Shown here: in pieces, positions 37,401 through 43,983 of the stretch | How positions within the stretch are numbered: the stretch's first letter is position 1 | Layout: the number at the start of each line of letters is the position of its first letter | DNA from: Myxococcales bacterium | GTDB lineage: Bacteria > Myxococcota > Myxococcia > Myxococcales > Myxococcaceae | Length of the DNA stretch: 64,000 nucleotides | Assembly: GCA_016191815.1 (NCBI GenBank) | Contig: JACPVI010000028.1 | Span: forward strand, 17,040 to 81,039 | Reading direction: 5' to 3' | Program-made: the position numbers and the translations under genes | Notes under the pieces: generated by a model | The model's database searches: none | What the model saw: the letters and a program-made list of their open reading frames with translations, nothing else | What the model was told of the DNA's origin: nothing

Positions 37401-39625
37401 GCCCGGCCGACACGCTCACTGCCAAGGGGACCGAATGTCGCCCGGCGACATCGGGCTGTGACGTCGCGGAGAGCTGCGCCGGCACGAGCGCTTCCTGCCC
37501 GACTGACGGCTTCGCCTCAGGCGGCACCGCCTGCACCACTTCGGGTGGCTACTCGGGCGCGTGCGAGGGGACGTCGGCGAGCTGCGTGTGCACCACGGAG
37601 TCCAACGCGGACTTCTGCTCGCGGCAGGGCGCCAGCTGCGGCAGCCTGACCGGCACCGACAACTGCGGCGCCAGCCGCACCGTGTCGAACTGCGGCACCT
37701 GCGCCAGCGGCTACCAGTGCTCCGGGACCCAGTGCGTGGCCACCGCCTTCTGCGGCAGCGGCGCCGTCGACCCCGGCGAGCACTGCGACGACGGCAACGC
37801 CGTCTCGGGCGACGGCTGCAGCTCCGCGTGCACCTTCGAACCCGGCGGCGGGGCCTGGGCCTCCATCGCGAACGGCACCCAGTCGGTCAACATCGCCTGG
37901 CACTACGCGATGGGCTACCACCTCACGCCGCTGGTCGACGGGGTGATCACCGACCTGGGCGGCCTGTTCAACGGCGCCAAGACGGTCCGGCTCTTCGAGA
38001 AGGCCACCGGCGCGCTGCTCCGCGAGGCCACGGTCACCTCCGCGAACTCGTGGAGCTATGCGCCGGTCACCCCGGTGGCGGTACGCGCCGGAACCACTTA
38101 CACCGTGGCCGTCTACCTTGCCAATTCCGGCGCGTCCTACCGCTATTCGATTACGCCGCTGCCGCGAACGAACAGGGGACTTCGGATCGACGCGAGCACC
38201 TACATCTACACCGCGGTGAACCCCTCGGCGATTCCCACCAACTCCATCTACAGCACCATGTACGGGCAGGCCGACGTCATCTTCGTGCCCTCCTCGCCGA
38301 CGGTGCGCACGTTCGACGCGCTCGGCGAGACGAACTCGACCTTCACCAACTTCGGGGGTTGCGCCGCCGCCGTTCTGTCAGGCGGCCCCTGGGGCAGCTA
38401 CGCCCGCATCACCCCGGCCTGCGGCGGGAGCCTCAACACGCTCGCCTTCGACCGCACCAAGACCGGCCCCTCGGCGCGAATCGTGGCCGACTTCGACTTC
38501 CGCATCACCGGCGGCAACCGCGCGGACGGGCTCGGCATTGTGCTGCTGAACACCGCGAACCACGGCGCGACGGGAGCCGGGCCGGTGATTTACGAGGAGC
38601 CAAACCTCGCCGGGACGATCGGAGTCGGCTTCGACATCTACAACAACTGGACCAGCTACGACACGAACAACAACCACGTCTCGCTGCACTGGAACGGGGC
38701 GCTGGTCACTCGAAACGACAACCCGGGCTTCGACCTGGTGAGCACGGCGTTCCACCATGCCCAGGTGACCGTCGACTTCAGCGGCGGCGACGCCCTGGTC
38801 TCGGTCGTGGTGCGCCCCAACGGTGGGGCTGCGGTGACCGTGCTTTCCGCGACCATCCCCGGCGTGCAGCCCTACGAGTCGCGCTTGGCCTTCGGCGCCA
38901 GGACCGGCGGGCTCTACGCGAACCACGACGTGGACAACGTGGTCGTCAGCTACTTGCCGCTCCACGCCACCACCCAGACCTTCGACGCGCCCGGAACCAA
39001 GTACGCCGCCACCAGCACCACGTCGTGCTCGGGCGCGGTCCTCGCGGGGGGCCCGACCGGCCAGTTCCTGCGCCTGGCGGGGATGTGCGGCGGCGCCGCC
39101 GCCGTGGGGTTCGACCGAACGCGGGCCGACGCTCCCTCGCGCATCCTCACCGAGTTCGACTTCCGGATCACCCCCGGATCTCCCCGCGCAGACGGCATGT
39201 CGGTGGCCCTGCTCGACACCAACCTGAACGGCACGACCGGGGCGCCGCCCTTCATCGCCGAAGAGCCCAACGTGGCCGGCGCGATCGGCGTGGGGTTCGA
39301 CATCTTCTACAACGGCGTCAACGGCGATCCGAACAACAACCACATCTCGCTCCACTGGAACGGAACGCGCGTAGCCCTGAACGCCTCACCGGGCTTCGAT
39401 CTCGGCAACGCGAAGTTCAACCGGGCCAAGCTCAAGGTGGAGTTCACCGGCGGCAACGCGGTGGTGACCCTCACGGTGACGCCCGCCGGGGGAACGCCGC
39501 TCACGATCTTCAATGGGGTGGTCATCCCCGGGGTGCAGCCGTACCCGGCGAGGGCCGCCTTCGGCGCCCGGATCGGCCTGTACAAGGCGGATCACGATAT
39601 CGACAACGTCAGCGTCCTCTATTAG
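34409..39625 (+). CDS. Giant secreted SNGLL-repeat protein 2 with propeller and lectin-like domains
   Basis: A 1738-aa homologue of the protein at 25524. A signal segment (LPAMILAGAVLGVVVSVG) with Cys37 is followed by 18 period-5 units (58-147). Next comes the shared domain (NRMFLRYLYECA, FWIDLNGNGKED, ERWISACLFARVN), a propeller (about 505-925), a Cys-rich zone, and a Myxococcus cysteine repeat (GEHCDDGNAVSGDGCSSACT) near 1120-1140. The C-terminus differs from protein 1: a DUF4082-like sandwich (about 1150-1290) and two L-type-lectin-like domains (about 1297-1515 and 1520-1738), each with RADG, EEPN, GVGFDI and NNHxSLHWNG. Lectin-like ends imply glycan binding. GGAGGGAGG before the ATG fixes the start. 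Confidence 0.87.
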   Translation: MGRLSSPRKGLRLPAMILAGAVLGVVVSVGLPGPGGCGALPEQLTPEAEASRQEVVSANGLLSNGLLSNGLLSNGLLSNGLLSNGLLSNGLLSNGLLSNGLLSNGLLSNGLLSNGLLSNGLLSNGLLSNGLLSNGIYDNGLLSNGLMGLLFPNPLLPAGSGADRNGDGQVDSRLDAGEVIDNSQEKQSAAQLNRMFLRYLYECAKPSSYRFWIDLNGNGKEDVLRPDGGIVPGAVMGMGPEGREVQIPDGGVFPDAGEVADDNETFLGALGLAAEAGTDDAGESTERWISACLFARVNLWGKKVEISMRAPPIPTTADELADYTVREGTYFGNLFRKTNLFSSTQTCTTTCKTIQMPGGGSFVDCSYKTCSTTYSSTSAGIAFACWGEGSDDPQLTGRFCSSQYNTECPIRVQTHCAYVCTPRDAGVDPSSCVWSGGPPDFNTSAGAAQDYYPSDWTVSTFSSTTTTPATFDEVITVYLKPPPSSMCGNGVCESGETASACADCVPGWSQQYGTNAYKVIADSSGNHYVLSEGLISKYTSAGAGGAWKAVPPRTTAMAIDSSGNVYIAGTFSGGVDLTGSGTDTYTSAKYVSCSTCSPGSEADDIFAARYSPSGVYQWGKQLGGGSIDVAHDIVLDSLGGLVVAGTFDGYLSINYDSWTTGTPSAFLWRLDAATGALKSDGYGQPFNYSPTTSLMRLAADPSGSTYLTATTTDVTSYGPEKGLLLGKYSSSLTRAWNTISVRYASAEAIGVDSSGDVYVAGNVWSELTNFNLASGAPELGINSRDGAFLAKYSSAGQVVWLRRLLTNGRAGGMAMAFDASGNVLLGGSFWKSGHFGKLDANKKPVALQALGWSDAFLATFTSSGGYLNARRFGLQDNEGVNGLAVDSLGNVVLAGPFHQKTSLGLAGTLTAASTDTWGAYSLLLTKCTPTTCAAEGKNCGTITDGCGNELDCGGCSGTDTCGGGGLANICGTCNPGSVCRASKGGCDPAEQQKSDCTCPADTLTAKGTECRPATSGCDVAESCAGTSASCPTDGFASGGTACTTSGGYSGACEGTSASCVCTTESNADFCSRQGASCGSLTGTDNCGASRTVSNCGTCASGYQCSGTQCVATAFCGSGAVDPGEHCDDGNAVSGDGCSSACTFEPGGGAWASIANGTQSVNIAWHYAMGYHLTPLVDGVITDLGGLFNGAKTVRLFEKATGALLREATVTSANSWSYAPVTPVAVRAGTTYTVAVYLANSGASYRYSITPLPRTNRGLRIDASTYIYTAVNPSAIPTNSIYSTMYGQADVIFVPSSPTVRTFDALGETNSTFTNFGGCAAAVLSGGPWGSYARITPACGGSLNTLAFDRTKTGPSARIVADFDFRITGGNRADGLGIVLLNTANHGATGAGPVIYEEPNLAGTIGVGFDIYNNWTSYDTNNNHVSLHWNGALVTRNDNPGFDLVSTAFHHAQVTVDFSGGDALVSVVVRPNGGAAVTVLSATIPGVQPYESRLAFGARTGGLYANHDVDNVVVSYLPLHATTQTFDAPGTKYAATSTTSCSGAVLAGGPTGQFLRLAGMCGGAAAVGFDRTRADAPSRILTEFDFRITPGSPRADGMSVALLDTNLNGTTGAPPFIAEEPNVAGAIGVGFDIFYNGVNGDPNNNHISLHWNGTRVALNASPGFDLGNAKFNRAKLKVEFTGGNAVVTLTVTPAGGTPLTIFNGVVIPGVQPYPARAAFGARIGLYKADHDIDNVSVLY
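34580..34849 (+). repeat. 15-nt tandem repeats encoding SNGLL, 18 units
   Basis: Eighteen 15-base units: ANGLL, fifteen SNG units, a variant IYDNG, then SNGLM. Neighbouring units share blocks such as CTGCTCTCCAACGG, so recent unit duplication is likely here. The unit count differs from the 14 of the first gene. Confidence 0.9.
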
Positions 39626-39634
39626 GAGGCGCCC

Positions 39635-40235
39635 ATGAAAAAGGTAGGCATCGGCCTGCTGGCGTGCGTCGGAATGGTGCTGGCGATCGCCGCGATCATC
39701 GCGACGCGGCCGGCGGGGTATGAGGTGAGCCGCTCGGCGACGATGCCTGCTCCGGTGGAAGCGGTCTTCCCGCTGGTCGCCGACCTCCACCAGTGGCCGG
39801 CGTGGTCGCCGCGCGAGATGGACGATCCCGCCGTGCGCCATCGATTCGAAGGGCCGGAGTCGGGCCTCGGCGCCGTCGCCACCTGGAAGGGCAATGAGAA
39901 GGTCGGGGAGGGCAAGCTGACCATCACCGGGCTCGTGGCCAACGAGTCGGAACGAGTCGGTCACCATCCGGCGCGAGCTCGCCGCGCCGCGAGTCTCCGT
40001 CCAGCAGATCGAGCTTCACTTCGCGCCCGAGGGCCAGAAGACCAGGGTCACCTGGACGACGCGGGGCGAAAACGGCTTTTTCGACAAGGCTAGGTCGCTG
40101 TTGGCCCACCCCGACGAGCGGGTCCGCGGCGAGGCCGAGGCGAGCCTGCGGAACCTGAACCTCGTCGCCGAGGCGGAGGCCCAGCGGCGCGCCATGGATC
40201 TCGGGGCCGCCGCGCCGGTGCCTCCGGCGCCCTGA
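39635..40235 (+). pseudogene. SRPBCC-family gene frameshifted by a 10-bp duplication
   Basis: The frame opens with a membrane-targeted start (KKVGIGLLACVGMVLAIAAIIA) and a START/SRPBCC pattern: GYEVSRSATMPAPVEAVFPLVADLHQWPAWSP. At 39941-39960 AACGAGTCGG occurs twice in perfect tandem. The duplication shifts the frame, and the uncorrected product runs on as an Arg-rich tail to a stop at 40093. Removing one copy restores VTIRRELAAPRVSVQQIELHF, then APEGQKTRVTWTTRGENGFF and an Ala-rich end at 40235, which is the expected C-terminal half of a polyketide-cyclase/dehydrase-like protein. It could be a true mutation, a phase-variable site or a sequencing error. It follows SNGLL gene 2 by 9 bp, with GGAGG before the ATG, so it belongs to that operon. 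Confidence 0.7.
39941..39960. repeat. Perfect 10-bp tandem duplication
   Basis: AACGAGTCGG occurs twice in succession inside the SRPBCC gene. Loss of one unit restores a continuous frame of about 196 residues. Confidence 0.9.
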
Positions 40236-40267
40236 AGCCGGCCCGCGCGCTACCCCCGCGTATCCGT

Positions 40268-40363
40268 TCAGCGAGGACCGTTCGAGACCGCGTAGCCCGC
40301 GCCTAGGTACTTGTGATAGGGCACCGCCACCTCCCACGCGAAGGCGATCCCCTGTGGCCGCCC
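40268..40363 (-). pseudogene. C-terminal fragment of an unidentified gene
   Basis: In a frame different from the overlapping RsmE fragment, the minus strand reads GRPQGIAFAWEVAVPYHKYL followed by GAGYAVSNGPR and a stop. The composition and order look like a genuine protein end. No start is available and I cannot identify the family. It may be the tail of a gene that was joined to the RsmE fragment by deletion. Confidence 0.3.
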
Positions 40364-40457
40364 GCGGCACCTCGCGCCCGTGCGAGAGCCTGCGCCCCCC
40401 GAGCCTCACCGTCCCGTCAGCCCGGAAGTCCTCGTCCCGGAGGAGGAGGAGATTCAC
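40332..40457 (-). pseudogene. N-terminal fragment of 16S rRNA m3U1498 methyltransferase (RsmE)
   Basis: The GTG at 40457 begins MNLLLLRDEDF, then VRLGGRRLSHGREV and ATGDRLRVG, which is the PUA-like N-terminal domain of RsmE. Family conservation stops after about 42 residues. The frame continues in low-quality sequence, and there is no SAM-binding knot domain. A normal RsmE has about 240 residues. The fragment directly follows the stop of the PreA-like gene. A functional rsmE should exist elsewhere in the genome, as the enzyme is nearly universal. Confidence 0.55.
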
Positions 40458-41561
40458 CTAGTTCGTCGAGAGCGAGTCGGTCTCCTTCTTGATCTCGCCC
40501 TTCCAGGTCTCGTTGTCCCTGGCGGTGCCCACCTTCGCCGCCTTCGCCGCCCGCTGCCGCTCCACCAGGTCCGCGTGCGTCGTGAAGTAGGGGAGGCTCT
40601 TTCCGACCAACTCCTTCACCGCCTCCATCTTGTGGTCGGCCATCACCTTCAAGAGCTCCTCCTTCATCTTGGAGATGATCTCGTACCCCTGGAGCATCGC
40701 CCCGGTGCAGACCTGCACGGTGTGCGAGCCGAGAAGGAAGAACTGCGCCGCGTCGAAGCCGGTCTCGATCCCGCCCATCCCCGAGATGGGGACGCCGGGC
40801 AGGGCGCGGGCGATCTCCATCACGTGCCTGAGCGCGATCGGCCGGACCGCCGCCCCGGAGTAGCCGCCGGGCACGCTGTGCCCCTCCACCGTGGGCATCG
40901 GGCGCAGCGTCCGCAGGTCCACCCCAATCACGCAGAGGATGGTGTTGATCGCCGAGATGCCATCGGCCCCGGCCTTCACCGCCGCCTTCGCCGAGGCGGT
41001 CGGGTCGCCCACGTTGGGCGTCATCTTCGCCCAGACCGGGATCTTCGCGACCTCGCGCACCCAGCCGCAGACCTCCTGGCAAATGCTGGGGTCCTCGCCC
41101 ATCGCCTGGCCCATCTTCCGCTCCGGCATCCCGTGCGGACAGGAGAGGTTCAGCTCCAACGCGTCCACGCCGGTTTCCTGGGTCCTCCGGACGATCTCCT
41201 GCCACGCCTCCCTCCGGTACTCCTCCATGATCGAGGCGATGAGCACCTTCTTCGGGTAGTCCTTCTTGAGCTGCCGCAACTCGGCGACCCAGGTGTCGAA
41301 CGGCCGGTCGGAGATGAGCTCGATGTTCTCGAAGCCGAGGACGACCTTCTCGTCCTCGCGCGATTTGAGCTTCCCGTAGCGCGGCGCGGTGTTGATCACC
41401 TTGCTCGAGTCGAGGCTGATGGTCTTGCACACCACTCCGCCCCAGCCCAAATCGAACGACTTCGCGATCACCTTGGCGTTGGTGCCCGGCGGTCCGGAGC
41501 CGAGCAGGAATGGATTCTCGAGCTCGATTCCGTTGACGACGGTCTTGAGGGAGGGGGCCAT
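40458..41561 (-). CDS. Dihydroorotate/dihydropyrimidine dehydrogenase-type flavoenzyme (PreA-like, no FeS tail)
   Basis: A 367-aa FMN-binding TIM barrel. Family blocks are NPFLLGSGPPGTNAKVI, WGGVVCKT, the active-site segment LELNLSCPHGMPERKMGQA with its Cys, PVWAKMTPNV, and the FMN phosphate site SGMGGIETGFDAAQFF. This is the PreA/DPYD catalytic domain, which reduces uracil and thymine. PreA normally ends in two ferredoxin-type 4Fe-4S motifs; here the tail (HADLVERQRAAKAAKVG onwards) has no Cys clusters, and no PreT partner lies nearby. The electron donor is thus unknown. GAGGAG five bases before the ATG at 41561 supports the start. It is divergent from the DTW gene. Confidence 0.82.
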   Translation of the reverse strand: MAPSLKTVVNGIELENPFLLGSGPPGTNAKVIAKSFDLGWGGVVCKTISLDSSKVINTAPRYGKLKSREDEKVVLGFENIELISDRPFDTWVAELRQLKKDYPKKVLIASIMEEYRREAWQEIVRRTQETGVDALELNLSCPHGMPERKMGQAMGEDPSICQEVCGWVREVAKIPVWAKMTPNVGDPTASAKAAVKAGADGISAINTILCVIGVDLRTLRPMPTVEGHSVPGGYSGAAVRPIALRHVMEIARALPGVPISGMGGIETGFDAAQFFLLGSHTVQVCTGAMLQGYEIISKMKEELLKVMADHKMEAVKELVGKSLPYFTTHADLVERQRAAKAAKVGTARDNETWKGEIKKETDSLSTN

Positions 41562-41653
41562 CTTTGCTCCTCGGCTGGCAGGGAGGCGATCCTGATACCT
41601 CGGCAGGGGGGGAGGGGCGCAAGTCCAGGAGGCGGTCGTGGTATGGACTGGCC

Positions 41654-42943
41654 GTGGCCCGAGCCTTCTGCCGCAGATGCCTCCGCCCCGCGGTCGCCTG
41701 TCACTGCCCTCATCTGGTGGCGGTGGAGAGCCGTACCCGGGTGGTGTTCCTCCAGCATCCGCGAGAGCGGCGGGTGCCCGTGAGCACCTGCCGGATGGCG
41801 CACCTCTCGCTCCCCAACTCCGAGCTTCGGGTGGGCCTGCAGTTCGACGGCGACCCACACGTCGAGGCCTTGGCCGGCCGGCCGGGCACCGCGGTGCTGT
41901 TTCCCGGGGATGGAGCGACGGACATCTCGAGGCTCGAGCCCCCGCCCGAGACGCTGATCGTCATCGATGGGACCTGGGTCCAGGCCAGGAAGGTGCTGGA
42001 GCGGAACGCCGTGCTCCGGAGGCTGCCTCGGGTGGGCCTAAGGCCCGAGCGCCCCGGCAACTACCGCATCCGACGGGAGCCCGCGGCGCACTGCCTCTCC
42101 ACCATCGAGGCGGTGGTCGAGGTGCTCGGCGAGTTGGAAGGCGAGCCGGCGCGCTTCCAGCCCATCCTGCGGGCCTTCGACGCGATGGTGGAAGCCCAGC
42201 TCGCCCACGCGGCTTCGGGCTCTCCGCAACGGCGCAAGAGAAGGCGGCAGCGTGAGCGACGGCCGCCCGTCTCCAAAGAGCTGGTCAGCCGATGGCCGGA
42301 CCTGGTGGCGGTCTACGCGGAGGCCAACGCGCATGCGGCCGGGAGCGCGGCCTCGGGCCCGGCCGAGCTGGTGCAGCTCGTCGCGACGCGCCTGGCCAGC
42401 GGTGCGCGCTTCGAGGTTTTCATCGCGCCGCGGCGGCAACTCGCCGAGGGCACTCCGTTTCATCTCGCGGTGCCGGCGTCGCGGCTGCTCGCGGGCGAGG
42501 ACATCGGCTCGGCGATGGCGCGCTGGGCCAGTTTCGTGCGGCCGGCCGACTTGCTCTGCACCTGGGGGAGTTATCCGCTGGACCTCCTCCGCGCCGAGGG
42601 CGCGCCGGAGCGTGAGGCACTCGATGTTCGGCTGGCGGTGGCGCGGCGGCTCTCGCGGCGGACCGGAGGCGTCGAGCAAGCGGCGAGCCTCCTCGCGGGC
42701 GGGATGTCCGCAAGCAGTTCGCAGGCGGGCCCCCGACCCCCTGCCGCGCGGGCCGCGCCACCGAACGATACCCGGGCCGCAGGACGTGACGTCTTATGGG
42801 CCGCGGGAAGAGCCGGCCGCAGAATCGCCGCACTCGAGGATGTCCTGCGCGCACTTGCTGCCGAAGCGGCGGCACAGCCCACCGCGGGCCAAGCGGCGCC
42901 GGTGAGCACGCCGTGGAACGCACGGCAGAAGCGCCTCGCGTAG
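41654..42943 (+). CDS. DTW-domain tRNA aminocarboxypropyltransferase with long C-terminal extension
   Basis: A 429-aa protein. The first 190 residues form a DTW/TapT domain: a zinc-binding CRRCLRPAVACHCPH, VVFLQHPRER, the DGTW signature (VIDGTWVQARKVL) and NYRIRREP with HCLSTIEA. TapT enzymes attach the aminocarboxypropyl group of SAM to U47 of tRNA (acp3U). The remaining 240 residues begin with a basic patch (RRKRRRQRERR). They form an unassigned domain, FEVFIAPRRQLAEGTPFHLAV onwards, and a low-complexity Ala-rich end. Bacterial TapT is usually about 200-230 aa, so the tail is unusual. The GTG at 41654 places the zinc ligands at the N-terminus. The last codons lie in the 122-bp tandem duplication. 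Confidence 0.75.
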   Translation: MARAFCRRCLRPAVACHCPHLVAVESRTRVVFLQHPRERRVPVSTCRMAHLSLPNSELRVGLQFDGDPHVEALAGRPGTAVLFPGDGATDISRLEPPPETLIVIDGTWVQARKVLERNAVLRRLPRVGLRPERPGNYRIRREPAAHCLSTIEAVVEVLGELEGEPARFQPILRAFDAMVEAQLAHAASGSPQRRKRRRQRERRPPVSKELVSRWPDLVAVYAEANAHAAGSAASGPAELVQLVATRLASGARFEVFIAPRRQLAEGTPFHLAVPASRLLAGEDIGSAMARWASFVRPADLLCTWGSYPLDLLRAEGAPEREALDVRLAVARRLSRRTGGVEQAASLLAGGMSASSSQAGPRPPAARAAPPNDTRAAGRDVLWAAGRAGRRIAALEDVLRALAAEAAAQPTAGQAAPVSTPWNARQKRLA

Positions 42944-43172
42944 CGTGCCCGGGCGGCGGAGGCTCGAGCCCCCGCTCGTCCGTGAAGTCCCTTCGGGCGC
43001 TCATGCCACCGCGCGGCCGGTGGTAGCCAGAAGGTCGATGGGCCGCCGCGGAAGCGCCTCGCGTAGCGTGCCCGAGTGGCGGAGGCTCGAGCCCCCGCTC
43101 GTCCGTGAAGTCCCTTCGGGCGCTCATGCCACCGCGCGGCTGTTGGTAACCTGGGCCCGATGGGCCGCCGTG
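42928..43172. repeat. Tandem duplication of about 122 bp across a gene boundary
   Basis: The stretch 42928-43050 recurs at 43051-43172 with a few substitutions and one single-base indel. Each copy contains the last codons and stop of the DTW gene (AAGCGCCTCGCGTAG), the intergenic sequence and an ATGGGCCGCC start (43038 and 43160). Only the second start leads into the methyltransferase frame. The first start, which has the better AGAAGG site, leads out of frame. Confidence 0.85.
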
Positions 43173-43975
43173 GAGTACGGGTCGAGGATGCGGACCGGTG
43201 GGTCTTCAACCGGCTGGCGGACGCGTACAGGCTACGGCCGGGCTACCCCGATGTGCTGGTCGACCGGCTGGCTGCTATCGGGGGTGGTCCCAGGGAGCGC
43301 GTTGCGGATCTGGGCGCCGGCACCGGCCATCTCGCCATTGCGCTGGCCCAGCGCGGCCAGCACGTCGCGGCGGTCGAGCCGGCGCGCGCCATGCTCGACG
43401 AGCTGATCCGCGGCTCGCGTCACCTCGCCCCCACCTCGGAGGCGCCCAGCTCCCTCACCCTGGCACTCACTCGGGGGTCAGTCCGGACTGTCCACGCCAG
43501 CGCCGAGCACACCACGCTCGAGTCGCATTCCTTCGGCCTGGTGCTCTTCGCCGACGTGCTCCAGTGGGTCGACCCGGAGCTGGCTGGCCTCGAGGCGGCC
43601 AGGCTGCTCTCCCCGGCGGGAGCCTGCGCGCTCGTCGAAGCCCGGCTCGGCGACTCGTCCTTCGCTCGTGGCCTGGGGGCGATCCTCGCCCGCTACAACC
43701 CCAAGGCAACCCGCATCGAAACCCGCGCGGGCCGCCAGCTCCTCTCGCTGGCGACGGGTGGCGCTGGCCGAGAGATCGAGCGCTTCGCCCAGGAAGTGGA
43801 GCTCTCGCCCGAAGTCCTCGAAGCCACTCTCCGCTCCTTCTCCTACGTGGGGCCGGCGCTGGGTCCCCGAAATCTGGAGTCGCTGCTCTCCGACGTGCGC
43901 GCGCTCGCGCGGGAGCACCCCGCCGTCTGGAGCCGCGAGCTGACCCTCACCTGGGCTCGCCCCGGTCGCCTATAA
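43160..43975 (+). CDS. Class I SAM-dependent methyltransferase
   Basis: A 271-aa protein with a Rossmann SAM site: motif I VADLGAGTGHLAIALA at about 49-64, acidic end of strand 2 (AAVEPARAML), the strand-4 motif LVLFADVLQWVD, and RLLSPAGACALVEA. The N-terminal sequence (WVFNRLADAYRLRPGYPDVL) is typical of methyltransferase family 11/25 enzymes acting on small molecules. The substrate cannot be told. The start lies in the second copy of the duplication described at 42928. A membrane protein follows after 8 bp and is probably cotranscribed. Confidence 0.82.
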   Translation: MGRRGVRVEDADRWVFNRLADAYRLRPGYPDVLVDRLAAIGGGPRERVADLGAGTGHLAIALAQRGQHVAAVEPARAMLDELIRGSRHLAPTSEAPSSLTLALTRGSVRTVHASAEHTTLESHSFGLVLFADVLQWVDPELAGLEAARLLSPAGACALVEARLGDSSFARGLGAILARYNPKATRIETRAGRQLLSLATGGAGREIERFAQEVELSPEVLEATLRSFSYVGPALGPRNLESLLSDVRALAREHPAVWSRELTLTWARPGRL

Positions 43976-43983
43976 CGCGGGAG

